31,703 bases of DNA, from IMG/VR virus record IMGVR_UViG_3300037070_003689, positions 1 through 31,703 of that record; one strand, written 5' to 3'. Numbering within the stretch: the first letter of the stretch is position 1; each line of letters begins with the position of its first letter. Shown one piece after another: positions 1 to 6,578 of the stretch. A program made the translations under genes and the position numbers. The DNA is from a virus. Under the pieces are notes generated by a model. That model searched no databases and was not told the origin of the DNA. It saw nothing but the letters and a program-made list of their open reading frames with translations.

Positions 1-11
1 TGTGTGTGGTT

Positions 12-63
12 GTGAGTAGTGAGTGAGTGAGTAGCTCTCTCGAGCTACTCACTCACTACTCAC
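12..63. terminator. Large hairpin at the end of the leftward HTH gene
   Basis: A 16-bp perfect stem (22-37 with 42-57) closes a TCTC loop. After a 4-nt bulge (18-21) it continues for 6 bp (12-17 with 58-63). The arms are built from GTGA/GAGT repeats. It abuts the TAG stop of the leftward gene at 63-65, so it is probably a transcription terminator. There is no T-tract on either strand, so it is not a canonical intrinsic terminator. Confidence 0.6.
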
Positions 64-338
64 TACTTCTTGTTGATGTTTCGAGCGACGTACTTGTTCA
101 ACCAGCGAACAGCTTCGTCGTGAGAAACCTGCTTCTTTCCGAGCTGATTCGTCGAAGCTTTGATGAAACCTTGACGAACGTAGCTGTAGATGACTTGCGG
201 AATCACTTCGTAACCAACGAGCTCAGATGCGATCTTAGCAAGTCGATACGGTGAAACTGCTTGCACGTCGTTGAGAGCTGCTTCGATCAGATCGACGAGC
301 TCGATGGTTGGTTGGTTGGTGTTCTGTTCATCTGTCAT
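63..338 (-). CDS. Small helix-turn-helix DNA-binding protein (91 aa)
   Basis: A 91-aa leftward protein, divergent from the late operon. An acidic, Asn/Thr-rich N-terminus is followed at about residues 28-75 by a pattern like the small winged-helix or HTH proteins of actinophages. This runs SPYRLAKIASE, then PQVIYSYVRQGFIKA, then a basic stretch and DEAVRWLNKYV. The ATG at 338 has no clear ribosome-binding site. A TATAGT box at 350-355 (read on this strand) would give a leader of only about 5 nt. A second box, TATACT at 369-374, lies behind one copy of a 14-bp repeat. Position and fold suggest a regulator acting on the adjacent control region, possibly on its own promoter. The fold is a by-eye call; target and role are inferred. 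Confidence 0.6.
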   Translation of the reverse strand: MTDEQNTNQPTIELVDLIEAALNDVQAVSPYRLAKIASELVGYEVIPQVIYSYVRQGFIKASTNQLGKKQVSHDEAVRWLNKYVARNINKK

Positions 339-349
339 ACTAGAACCAT

Positions 350-374
350 ACTATAGTTAGAAGCTCTAAGTATA
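350..374 (-). promoter_or_regulatory. Candidate -10 boxes for the leftward HTH gene
   Basis: Read leftward, TATACT lies at 374-369 and TATAGT at 355-350, upstream of the ATG at 338. TATACT followed by TTAGAGC resembles the TATACT(T)AA(A)GCAT ends of the two rightward promoters at 522 and 12853. No clear -35 box is visible. The 14-bp repeat copy at 388-401 would cover the -35 area of the TATACT box. Confidence 0.35.
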
Positions 375-387
375 GGGCCCAAGGGCT

Positions 388-401
388 TTGGGACACTAGG
401 G
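388..401. repeat. 14-bp direct repeat, copy 1
   Basis: TTGGGACACTAGGG is identical to the copy at 433-446, 45 bp away start to start. Both lie in the divergent non-coding region between the HTH gene and the terminase small subunit gene, so they are candidate operators. Confidence 0.55.
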
Positions 402-432
402 GTGCCATTTGATTGTTATACGATAGTGATCG

Positions 433-446
433 TTGGGACACTAGGG
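433..446. repeat. 14-bp direct repeat, copy 2
   Basis: Second copy of TTGGGACACTAGGG, in the same orientation as copy 1. It lies 36 bp before the TGATATCA palindrome of the rightward promoter. It could be bound by the HTH protein at 63-338, which is an inference from proximity. Confidence 0.55.
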
Positions 447-482
447 ACTCCAAATCGAGGATACCGAATACATGTTTTACCA

Positions 483-533
483 TGATATCAAAGGTGCGTG
501 CTGGCACGTTTCCGCCTCAGATATACTTAAAGC
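483..533 (+). promoter_or_regulatory. Rightward late promoter P1 (TGATATCA-N31-TATACT)
   Basis: The palindrome TGATATCA (483-490) is followed after 31 nt by TATACT (522-527), then TTAAAGCATG. The same elements at the same spacing recur at 12814-12858. No canonical -35 is present 17 bp upstream of the -10; that place holds the short palindrome CGTGCTGGCACG (497-508). The expected start of transcription falls on or next to the A of the ATG at 534. Confidence 0.6.
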
Positions 534-836
534 ATGAAGGAATGGGACGCAGAAGAAGCTCTCCAGAACCTGACTGCGGAGCGGATGCTGGACGATGGCG
601 ACGACTTGGCCGCGTCCGAAAGGATCTTCGCCGAGAACGCTGTTGGCGCCTCCCTAAGCATCGTGCACATCGCTCTATATTCCTCAAATGAGCGGTTGCG
701 CCTGGACGCCTCACGATACATCGTTGACCGGAACCTAGGCCGCATCGGTGACACTGACCCGTTGAAGGCGATCGGCAACGACCCACTGTTCAAGTTCATG
801 AAGGCTGTCTCATCGTCCTCATTCACCGACAACTGA
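534..836 (+). CDS. Probable terminase small subunit (100 aa)
   Basis: A 100-aa protein, acidic at its N-terminus. Its core (about residues 25-75) matches the actinophage small-terminase pattern as I recall it: SERIFAENAVGAS, then SIVHIALYSSNERLRLDAS, then YIVDRNLGRIGD. A small terminase subunit binds the packaging site and loads DNA onto the large subunit. It is the first gene of the rightward operon but lies 9 kb from the large subunit at 9828. No Shine-Dalgarno sequence precedes the ATG, and TATACT ends 6 nt before it, so the message may be leaderless. The alternative is an unassigned small structural or regulatory protein. Confidence 0.5.
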   Translation: MKEWDAEEALQNLTAERMLDDGDDLAASERIFAENAVGASLSIVHIALYSSNERLRLDASRYIVDRNLGRIGDTDPLKAIGNDPLFKFMKAVSSSSFTDN

Positions 837-889
837 CCCAGAAATCAAGAAATCAAGTCTACGTAGACTCGAAAAACCAGGAGGCACAA

Positions 890-1078
890 ATGCCCAAGGG
901 TGTTGGATACGGTGGGACTCAGGCAAATAAGTCGATCGCAGGGAAGACTCACGGCCGTAGCGGTACAGCTGCTGGTAGTGCTGCAGCCTCGGGGTCTGCA
1001 AAGAAGTCGTCCTCGAGGCGCACAGGTGGGTCAACGAACTCCGCTCGTCAGGCTAAGCAGAACAAGCAAGGTACATGA
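890..1078 (+). CDS. Small basic Gly/Ser-rich protein, function unknown (62 aa)
   Basis: I do not recognise this protein. It is 62 aa, very rich in Gly, Ser, Ala, Lys and Arg, and looks disordered. It opens with MPKGVGYGG and carries a KKSSSRR cluster, so it may bind nucleic acid or DNA in the head; that is speculative. A strong ribosome-binding site (AGGAGG, 7 nt before ATG) supports the start. Its stop overlaps the next start as ATGA at 1075-1078, which indicates translational coupling. Confidence 0.6.
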   Translation: MPKGVGYGGTQANKSIAGKTHGRSGTAAGSAAASGSAKKSSSRRTGGSTNSARQAKQNKQGT

Positions 1079-1314
1079 CGGACGAGTGGGAACCTCCCGC
1101 TGACTCTGAGAAGGAGTCGTACAAGGAGAAACTTCGTTCTCTCCAGCTTAACACTGGACGGAACAAGGGCACCACGCATACAACTGTGGTGCCCGACGAA
1201 CGCATGGACCGGGTTGCCGGGTACCAGCATGAGCACTGGGATGGAAGAGTTTCAGCGACAGTCACGCCCCTGCCTGTCAAAGTCAAAGCTTCGTTCAAGA
1301 CCGAGGAGGGATAG
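1075..1314 (+). CDS. Hypothetical phage protein (79 aa)
   Basis: A 79-aa charged protein of unknown function. It starts at the ATG of an ATGA overlap with the upstream gene and ends in TAGTG shared with the downstream gene, so it sits in a tightly coupled set of four. The N-terminal half is hydrophilic and rich in Glu and Lys. The middle has HTTVVPDERMDRVAGY and the C-terminal part alternates Val, Thr and Lys. No domain is recognised and no signal or membrane segment is seen. Coupling to its neighbours is the main evidence that it is real. Confidence 0.6.
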   Translation: MTDEWEPPADSEKESYKEKLRSLQLNTGRNKGTTHTTVVPDERMDRVAGYQHEHWDGRVSATVTPLPVKVKASFKTEEG

Positions 1315-1586
1315 TGTCTGAAGAAACTGACCGGTTGCGGGCTGAGCTTGCGACTGCAGAGAAGGCCGAGGAGTTGGCCTTAGCCAAAGAGGCTTACTAC
1401 GCCAGCAAGTCCGAAGAGGACCTTGCCAAGGTGAAGGCGCTCAAGGACGAGGTGGTGGCTGCGAGGACCGAAGCCAAGAAGGGCAGAGTTGCTGGCACTG
1501 TCGTGGATGGAGAAGGTACGGCGGTGACTCCGGAGACTGTCAATGCAGCTGTGACGACAGTGGCAGGGCAAGGAGGTAAGGCCTAA
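1314..1586 (+). CDS. Coiled-coil hypothetical protein (90 aa)
   Basis: It starts at GTG 1314, overlapping the previous TAG by one base, with GAGGAGGG just upstream. Residues 1-55 are almost pure Ala/Glu/Lys/Leu in heptad-like order and should form a long helix or coiled coil. A Gly/Val/Thr-rich tail (GTVVDGEGTAVTPETV) follows. Its stop overlaps the next start by one base (TAATG). No enzymatic motif is visible. Similar small helical proteins in phages can be structural or chaperone-like, but nothing here allows a firm assignment. Confidence 0.6.
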   Translation: MSEETDRLRAELATAEKAEELALAKEAYYASKSEEDLAKVKALKDEVVAARTEAKKGRVAGTVVDGEGTAVTPETVNAAVTTVAGQGGKA

Positions 1587-2026
1587 TGGCTTTCCCGTCA
1601 AGCGGACTCTACGTAGCCACATTCGTTGACGCGTTGGACACGACGCAGTTGGCGATTGACCTCGATTTGGAGACGCACAAGGTCGCCCTGTTCACGAACA
1701 CCGTCACGATCGACCTCACCTCTGCTGTCGGCTACTCGGCCACAAACGAGGTCACTGGTACCGGTTATACGGCCGGCGGGACCCTTGCGCTGACGACGAC
1801 CTTTGTCCACACTGCCACTGGGCTGTGCACCTTCGACCATGCAGATACTTCGTGGACTACGGCGACCTTCTCAGCGGTACGCGGGTCAGTGACCTATGCG
1901 GACGCGCTCGGTAGTGACAACGGACTCGTTGCGGTGAACTTCGGTGGTGACTTCCAGGTCACGGCCGGTACGTTCACCATCCAGTGGAATGCGAGTGGTG
2001 TCTTCACCATCGACTTCATCCCGTGA
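1586..2026 (+). CDS. Virion-associated beta-rich protein, paralogue of the gene at 22547 (146 aa)
   Basis: A 146-aa protein with alternating hydrophobic/Thr beta-strand character and no signal peptide. It is clearly paralogous to the 147-aa protein at 22547-22990 in the tail module. Shared blocks include LDLDLxTHKVAxFTNxVT, NEVxGTGYTAGG, YADALxxxN and a closing strand ending near the C-terminus. Proteins of this type occur among actinophage structural genes, so a minor tail or surface decoration role is likely. This copy lies far from the tail genes, between small unknown genes and the lysis module. Start ATG 1586 is coupled to the upstream stop (TAATG), with AAGGAGG before it. Confidence 0.65.
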   Translation: MAFPSSGLYVATFVDALDTTQLAIDLDLETHKVALFTNTVTIDLTSAVGYSATNEVTGTGYTAGGTLALTTTFVHTATGLCTFDHADTSWTTATFSAVRGSVTYADALGSDNGLVAVNFGGDFQVTAGTFTIQWNASGVFTIDFIP

Positions 2027-2043
2027 TCTAGTAGGAGGCCTCA

Positions 2044-2487
2044 ATGCCCGAGTTCACACCAGAGCAACTGGACTGGCTCAAGAACGAAGCACCCAAGTGG
2101 ATGGCCGCACAGAAGGCACACGTGCAGGAGGTCGCCGACCGCGAACAGCAACGGCGTCGAGAGTACATGGCAGCACACCCAAGTGGGCCGCTCTCAGACG
2201 ACGACATCCGTGGTCTCGGTGGGTACCTACTCATGGACTCGCAGTGGCAGGTCGCAGGCTGGCCTGGCATCGACGACACCAATACGCCAGAGAACAGGCG
2301 CAACATCATCAACTCGATGGCCGAGGCAGGGACTGTGTTGCCGTTCACAAGGGACTCCGAGATCGCTGGGTACTTCCCAGCAGCCAAGGACCCTGGTAGT
2401 GTGTTCGCAGCGATCCAGGCTGGTAATGGACTCGTTGCTGGTGATCCGAACTTCAACCCGTCCACGTTGATCCGAGGCCTTGGATGA
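2044..2487 (+). CDS. Hypothetical protein (147 aa), lysis-module neighbour
   Basis: A 147-aa protein I do not recognise. The start is well set by TAGGAGGCCTCA before the ATG. The N-terminus (EFTPEQLDWLKNEAPKWMAAQKAHV) looks like a helix with many charged and aromatic residues. The remainder is mixed, with Gly, Asp and Pro loops and no membrane segment. The stop overlaps the next start (ATGA at 2484-2487), tying it to the small membrane protein and the endolysin. It could be structural or lysis-related; the sequence does not decide. Confidence 0.6.
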   Translation: MPEFTPEQLDWLKNEAPKWMAAQKAHVQEVADREQQRRREYMAAHPSGPLSDDDIRGLGGYLLMDSQWQVAGWPGIDDTNTPENRRNIINSMAEAGTVLPFTRDSEIAGYFPAAKDPGSVFAAIQAGNGLVAGDPNFNPSTLIRGLG

Positions 2488-2612
2488 TTGCCTTCGAGAC
2501 GTCGATCGCCGGCTGGGGTGACCTGTTCTTCTTCCTGGGCTGCATCGCCATCATTGTCTGGCTCGTGATCGTCTTGTTCGTCGACCGGGCTCGATACCGT
2601 CGAGGGCCGTAG
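2484..2612 (+). CDS. Single-pass 42-aa membrane protein, candidate holin or lysis accessory
   Basis: This 42-aa protein has a short polar N-terminus (MIAFETSIAGWGDL). One strong membrane segment of roughly 22 residues follows (FFFLGCIAIIVWLVIVLFV), with a basic tail (DRARYRRGP). The tail predicts a positive-inside topology, with the C-terminus in the cytoplasm. ATG 2484 overlaps the upstream stop as ATGA, and its own TAG (2610-2612) is directly followed by the endolysin ATG. Size, topology and position directly upstream of the amidase suggest a small holin, pinholin or other lysis accessory, but one membrane segment is not proof. Confidence 0.6.
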   Translation: MIAFETSIAGWGDLFFFLGCIAIIVWLVIVLFVDRARYRRGP

Positions 2613-3170
2613 ATGTCTCGCGTCTACTTGCCGGCGAGGTGGCAGAAAAGTCGTCGGGCTGGATCTAAGGTCGAACTGATCGTGGTCCACTCGATGGAGG
2701 CTGGCGAGTCCTCGAAGACCGCCGAGGCTTGTGCCGCGGTGTTCATGCGTGGTACTCGCCAAGCCTCGGCTCACCGTTGCTACGACAACGACTCGATCGT
2801 GGAGTGCGTCCACCCACACATGTATGCCTACGGTGCGGGTGGTGGTATTGGTACTCGTCGTATCAACGATTGTGCGATCCATCTGGAACACGCTGGCTAC
2901 GCACGACAGACAGCAGCTGACTGGGCAGACAACTTCTCGCAGAGTATGTTGTTCTGGTCAGCGATTGACTGTGCGCAACTCTGCAAGGAGTACGCCATCC
3001 ACTCGGTGATCCGCAACGAGGCTGATCTTCGTGCAGGTAGATGGAACGGGATCACCACACACGCTATCGTGCAGAGAGCGTTCCCGAGCACCGGACATTG
3101 GGACCCAGGGCCTCACTTCCCGTTGCAGTCGTACCGAGACCTCGTCGCCTACTGGATCGGACAGCCGTGA
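2613..3170 (+). CDS. Endolysin: N-acetylmuramoyl-L-alanine amidase (185 aa)
   Basis: A single-domain amidase_2/PGRP-type enzyme that cuts the amide bond between MurNAc and L-alanine in peptidoglycan at the end of infection. Visible motifs are LIVVHSMEAGES with first zinc His26, ASAHRCYDNDSIVECV, CAIHLEHAGYARQT, GITTH with His150, and HWDPGPHFP with Asp164. His26, His150 and Asp164 would be the zinc ligands by analogy with AmpD. There is no signal peptide and no separate wall-binding domain, so it needs a holin to reach the wall. It directly follows a 42-aa membrane protein and overlaps a secreted protein gene by GTGA. Its lysis role is clear from family and context. Confidence 0.9.
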   Translation: MSRVYLPARWQKSRRAGSKVELIVVHSMEAGESSKTAEACAAVFMRGTRQASAHRCYDNDSIVECVHPHMYAYGAGGGIGTRRINDCAIHLEHAGYARQTAADWADNFSQSMLFWSAIDCAQLCKEYAIHSVIRNEADLRAGRWNGITTHAIVQRAFPSTGHWDPGPHFPLQSYRDLVAYWIGQP

Positions 3171-3463
3171 AACGTATTCTAGCGGTTCTAGCAGTGCTGA
3201 CAGTTGGATTGCTGGGCATCACAGGCGCACAAGCCGGAGCAAAGCCAAAGATCGATTCAAATCTTACACCAGTAACAACGGTCGGCATCTTCATTGACAC
3301 GATTACCCCTGGTGCAACCCACAGTACCATCTCTTGTGGAAGACGTGGAGCACTCGGTCAGCACGAAACCGGCCCGGAAGGCGACGGTACCCTGTTCGTC
3401 ACGAACCTAAAGCCCCAAACTTTAGTCTGTGTAATCAAGATCACGGAGGTTCTGGAGGCTTAA
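3167..3463 (+). CDS. Small secreted protein coupled to the endolysin (98 aa)
   Basis: The start is GTG 3167, overlapping the amidase stop as GTGA. Longer in-frame readings from further upstream would lie inside the amidase gene and are not needed. The first 25 residues are a classical Sec signal peptide: basic MKR, a hydrophobic core LAVLAVLTVGLLGIT, then GAQAGA with an AXA cleavage site. The mature part is about 73 aa, beta-rich, with two Cys (in TISCGRRG and LVCVIKI) that could form a disulfide. There is no lipobox. It may be a spanin-like, wall-acting or exclusion factor, but no family is recognised. Confidence 0.6.
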   Translation: MKRILAVLAVLTVGLLGITGAQAGAKPKIDSNLTPVTTVGIFIDTITPGATHSTISCGRRGALGQHETGPEGDGTLFVTNLKPQTLVCVIKITEVLEA

Positions 3464-3477
3464 GGTGGCAAAAGTAA

Positions 3478-3933
3478 GTGCAACTGACGGATGAGGTCCT
3501 GAGGGCGGCGGCCCAAGGCGCCAAATCTGTAACCTTCTACGGGTGGGAACAAGAAGAATGTGTGTCTGCAGCCCTGGAGTCTCTCGTCCGCAAACCGACA
3601 GAGGTTCCAGGGCAAGCTTATGTACAGGGCAGACACGCAGCAATCGAGGAACTGAGGAGGTTAACCGGCTTCCGCCGGGTGAGTAAGGTGAAATTAGTTC
3701 CTTACAACGAGGAAACACCCGAGCACCCTGTGGAAGAATTAGGATACATGGACGCGCTTGACCGGTTTGAGTGCGAAATCACCCTTCGAAAGTTTAGTCC
3801 ACGTGTCCGAAAAGTGTTGGAACTCATGATGGGTGGGCTTTCTCAGCGGGATGCGGGAGCGAAATTGGGCATTTCCGAGTCTAGAACGAGTCAACTAGTC
3901 GCTCGTGACTGTCGCAGACTAGGATTTCGCTAG
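3478..3933 (+). CDS. Minimal sigma-70-family-like transcription factor (151 aa)
   Basis: The C-terminal third (from about residue 105) reads like sigma region 4: a helix with FSPRVRKVLELMM, then the helix-turn-helix LSQRDAGAKLGISESRTSQLV and an RDCRRLGFR tail. Residues 45-75, with AYVQGRHAAIEELRRLTGFRR, resemble the part of region 2 that contacts core polymerase and the -10 element. At 151 aa it is shorter than cellular sigma factors. Start GTG 3478 follows an in-frame TAA at 3475-3477. It sits alone in the late operon between lysis and appendage genes and may direct transcription of phage promoters. It could instead be an anti-sigma-resistant co-regulator or a simple HTH protein. Confidence 0.6.
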   Translation: MQLTDEVLRAAAQGAKSVTFYGWEQEECVSAALESLVRKPTEVPGQAYVQGRHAAIEELRRLTGFRRVSKVKLVPYNEETPEHPVEELGYMDALDRFECEITLRKFSPRVRKVLELMMGGLSQRDAGAKLGISESRTSQLVARDCRRLGFR

Positions 3934-3951
3934 TGGGACAGGGGTTCTAGA

Positions 3952-5418
3952 TTGGCTAAGCCTACGATCGTCAACTTCACGACGCAGGACACGGCTGCTC
4001 CAGGATCGTCTGTGTTTACGAAGCCGAGCGGAGTTGCCGACGGCGACGTTCTCTACCTGATGGTCAACTTCTTCGTGCCGAACAATCCGACAGGCGGCAA
4101 TGCGATCACGGCACCGTCGGGTTTCACACAGGTCAGCACAGTTGGCGTCTATAGCAATGGGGCGGGGCAGTGGGGTGGCGTCTTCATGTTCCGCAAGGTT
4201 GTCACCAACGCTGCGGGTGAGCCGAGTACCTACACCATCGGTGATCCATCGGGTGGGTATACAGGCGGTTACCGAGGCGGGACTCTGTACGCCGTCCGTG
4301 GCGTAGACAACACGACACCTGAGGCTGACTCTGGCAGCGGCAACGCCTCCTCGGGCACCGTCACCACCGGAGCCACGGTCGATACCGTCAGCGATGAGTC
4401 GCTAATCCTCTTTGCGGTTATCTCCAATGGCGGCACATTCACGACCCCCTCGGGGATGACCAACGACTTCACTGGCGACGGCGGCGACGTTGCGTGCTTC
4501 TCCGAAGTCACGACGTCTCGACTGGCTGGAGCGACTCGTTCGGGAACCCACACAGCAGTTCTACATGCATTTGGCTTCGTCACGGTCAGACCAGCCGGTG
4601 TTTACCGGAATAGTCGGACATCGGGATCGAACAGCGGGTTTGGTGGAGAGTCGTCATTCACGACGTCATCATTCACGCCGGGGAACGGCACGCTGCTCTG
4701 TGTCTTGGCCGTAATCCAAGACAACAACGTTATTGGCGCGGCTGCTAGTGACCTGACCATCGCCGACTCCCTCGGTACGCTCACGTGGACACCGCGGCTC
4801 ACAGCCGACGTACCTACAGCGGTCGGGAACTTTGCTCCACACTTCCGCATGTGGACGACGCCGATCACGACAGGTGCGTCCATGACCGTGACTGTCTCGT
4901 CGTGGAATCGAGGTGGCGCGGCTGTCGCGGTGCTCGATTATACGGGATATAACACCAGCTCGCCGGTCGGCGTCACAGCAGGGCCGACAGACATTGTCGA
5001 TGGAGCATTCTCGCTCACCCTGTCGGGCGCTCCGGCCACGACCAGCGAAGTGCTCGGTATCATCGCTGCCGCACACGGCACGACAGGAGCGTTCAGCGTT
5101 ACACCAGGTACCGGGTGGGTTGAGCCGTTCGAAGTTGACTCTGTCGCCGAGGTCATGCTTGAGGTCGAGTCGCGATCGGGTAGCACTTCCACGACAGTCT
5201 CGTGGGCCGACACGAACACAGGCTCGGACACGTATTACTCGTCGTTCGGTGTCGCCATCGAAATCAAAGTGGCAGCGGGAGCTGATACGACTGTGACGCC
5301 GTCGGTTGTGAACGTTGTCACAACCGTACCTGCGCCGACGATCATCGCAGACTTACCTGCCGCGAATCCTTTGGTCCCTTTCCGTAGGCGTTCTCAACCT
5401 GTGACGAGGTGGCGGTAA
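3952..5418 (+). CDS. Appendage/minor tail protein with two beta-sandwich domains (488 aa)
   Basis: A likely virion surface protein. Two similar beta-sandwich domains of about 200 aa can be seen. The first begins near residue 15 (PSGVADGDVLYLMVNFFV, TAPSGFTQV, YAVRGVDNTTPEAD) and the second near 230 (FTPGNGTLLCVLAVIQD, AVLDYTGYNTSSPVG). This type is common in phage and bacterial surface proteins. The C-terminus carries one copy of the Val/Thr/Pro repeat (VTPSVVNVVTTVPAPTI) that fills the 968-aa protein at 6579. It ends in a basic tail with VPFRRR, echoed as VPFRQR at the end of the next protein. The start is TTG 3952 with AGGGG upstream. A role in host binding is inferred. Confidence 0.6.
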   Translation: MAKPTIVNFTTQDTAAPGSSVFTKPSGVADGDVLYLMVNFFVPNNPTGGNAITAPSGFTQVSTVGVYSNGAGQWGGVFMFRKVVTNAAGEPSTYTIGDPSGGYTGGYRGGTLYAVRGVDNTTPEADSGSGNASSGTVTTGATVDTVSDESLILFAVISNGGTFTTPSGMTNDFTGDGGDVACFSEVTTSRLAGATRSGTHTAVLHAFGFVTVRPAGVYRNSRTSGSNSGFGGESSFTTSSFTPGNGTLLCVLAVIQDNNVIGAAASDLTIADSLGTLTWTPRLTADVPTAVGNFAPHFRMWTTPITTGASMTVTVSSWNRGGAAVAVLDYTGYNTSSPVGVTAGPTDIVDGAFSLTLSGAPATTSEVLGIIAAAHGTTGAFSVTPGTGWVEPFEVDSVAEVMLEVESRSGSTSTTVSWADTNTGSDTYYSSFGVAIEIKVAAGADTTVTPSVVNVVTTVPAPTIIADLPAANPLVPFRRRSQPVTRWR

Positions 5419-6065
5419 TGGCTACCTTCACAGAAAACTTTACCGGCACTGAAGACGCCAACCTCGCTAACGGCTGGGCGAGTGACGCTGCCTTCGGTGG
5501 GTCCAGCCCGCTCCCGGTCTATAAGTCGAACCGTGGGTCAACGAACAACAACACAGCAATACATGTAGCGTGGAAGCTGCACGGTCTTACCGTCTCCGGT
5601 GACTGGCAGATCGACTTCGACATGACGGCTCCGGCTATTATTGGTAACGGCGGAGTCGCCGTCGTTCTCGCATCAAACACCACCTTCCAAGGATGGGGCG
5701 TCTTCCTCGGTAATGCCGTCCACGTCCAGAAGTACAACGTCGGTGGGACGCACAGCAACCTGACGAATATCAATCGTGGTCACGAGGGAGAGGCAGGCAC
5801 ATGGCCGAACCACTGCACGTTCACCCACCGTGGCTCCGACGGGTTTATGGAGGTGTTCCTCGATAGCGTGTCATGGGCAAATACGACTGATAACACTCAG
5901 TCGGCTGGGAACATGTGCTACTTCTCCATCCAAGATGCTACTTCCCCGACGAACGAGGCGTGGATCGACAACCTCGTCGTCGCCGACGCTATCACTGGTC
6001 CACCTGCTGCGCCTACTGTGACGGCAGTGGTTCCCTTCCGTCAACGTGTCATAATTGTCAACTAG
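5418..6065 (+). CDS. Concanavalin A/laminin-G-like appendage protein (215 aa)
   Basis: The ATG at 5418 is chosen over the GTG nine bases upstream. It forms TAATG with the upstream stop and has GAGGTGG at a 5-nt spacing. The 215-aa product looks like a single jelly-roll lectin domain, with FTENFTGTEDANLANGW at the start, SGDWQIDFDMTAP, MEVFLDSVSWANT and EAWIDNLVVAD near the end. That layout is typical of laminin-G or ConA-like carbohydrate-binding domains in phage fibres. The tail VTAVVPFRQR resembles the end of the preceding protein. It probably binds a surface glycan, but the ligand is unknown. Confidence 0.6.
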   Translation: MATFTENFTGTEDANLANGWASDAAFGGSSPLPVYKSNRGSTNNNTAIHVAWKLHGLTVSGDWQIDFDMTAPAIIGNGGVAVVLASNTTFQGWGVFLGNAVHVQKYNVGGTHSNLTNINRGHEGEAGTWPNHCTFTHRGSDGFMEVFLDSVSWANTTDNTQSAGNMCYFSIQDATSPTNEAWIDNLVVADAITGPPAAPTVTAVVPFRQRVIIVN

Positions 6066-6077
6066 AAAGGAATAGTT

Positions 6078-6545
6078 ATGGGCTTCGGTCCTTACACCGC
6101 TAGCATGAACGCGGTCAGTCAGACGACGGCCAAGATCCTCGTTCAGGTCGCCGTCCCTACCAATGGATTCATCCAGATCACCCGTATGTGGATCGAGAAC
6201 GCTGACGTCGAGGCTTCGCAGCAGACTCAGGGCGAAGTTGTCCGTCTCTCGGCAGCTGCAACGGTGACCTCGTTCACTCCGCTCAAGAAGGGCTCACCTG
6301 GTCAGGGTGCGTCAGGTTGTGTTGGTGGTACCTCACTCACCGGCGTCAACGCGTCTACCGCAGGCACGGTCACGGACACCTTCATGCCGAGAGGTTTCAA
6401 TGTCCTCCAGGGCTGGGAGTGGATCGCGGCCAATGAGATGGATCGCATTGCTGTTCCTGGTGGCGGTTTCATCGGTCTAAGATTGGCTGCGACCGTAGCG
6501 GCCACTGTCATCTCGGCAGGGATCGACTACTTCGAGTGGAACTAA
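6078..6545 (+). CDS. Hypothetical structural protein (155 aa)
   Basis: A 155-aa Ala/Val/Thr/Gly-rich protein without signal or membrane segments, preceded by AAAGGAATAGTT at a suitable distance from ATG. Strands with alternating polar and hydrophobic residues (FIQITRMWIENADVE, GGFIGLRLAATVAATVI) suggest a beta-rich virion protein. It sits between the lectin-like protein and the long repeat protein, so it may be part of the same tail-tip or fibre assembly. I recognise no catalytic motif. A decoration protein is the alternative. Confidence 0.55.
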   Translation: MGFGPYTASMNAVSQTTAKILVQVAVPTNGFIQITRMWIENADVEASQQTQGEVVRLSAAATVTSFTPLKKGSPGQGASGCVGGTSLTGVNASTAGTVTDTFMPRGFNVLQGWEWIAANEMDRIAVPGGGFIGLRLAATVAATVISAGIDYFEWN

Positions 6546-6578
6546 TCGTCATCTGACCTCAACCGAATGGGGTAGCCG

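Noticed and set aside
2028-2891. A 287-codon reverse frame across the hypothetical, membrane and amidase genes
   Set aside because: The rightward frames contain overlapping stop/start signals and a clear amidase domain; the reverse translation has no recognisable motif.
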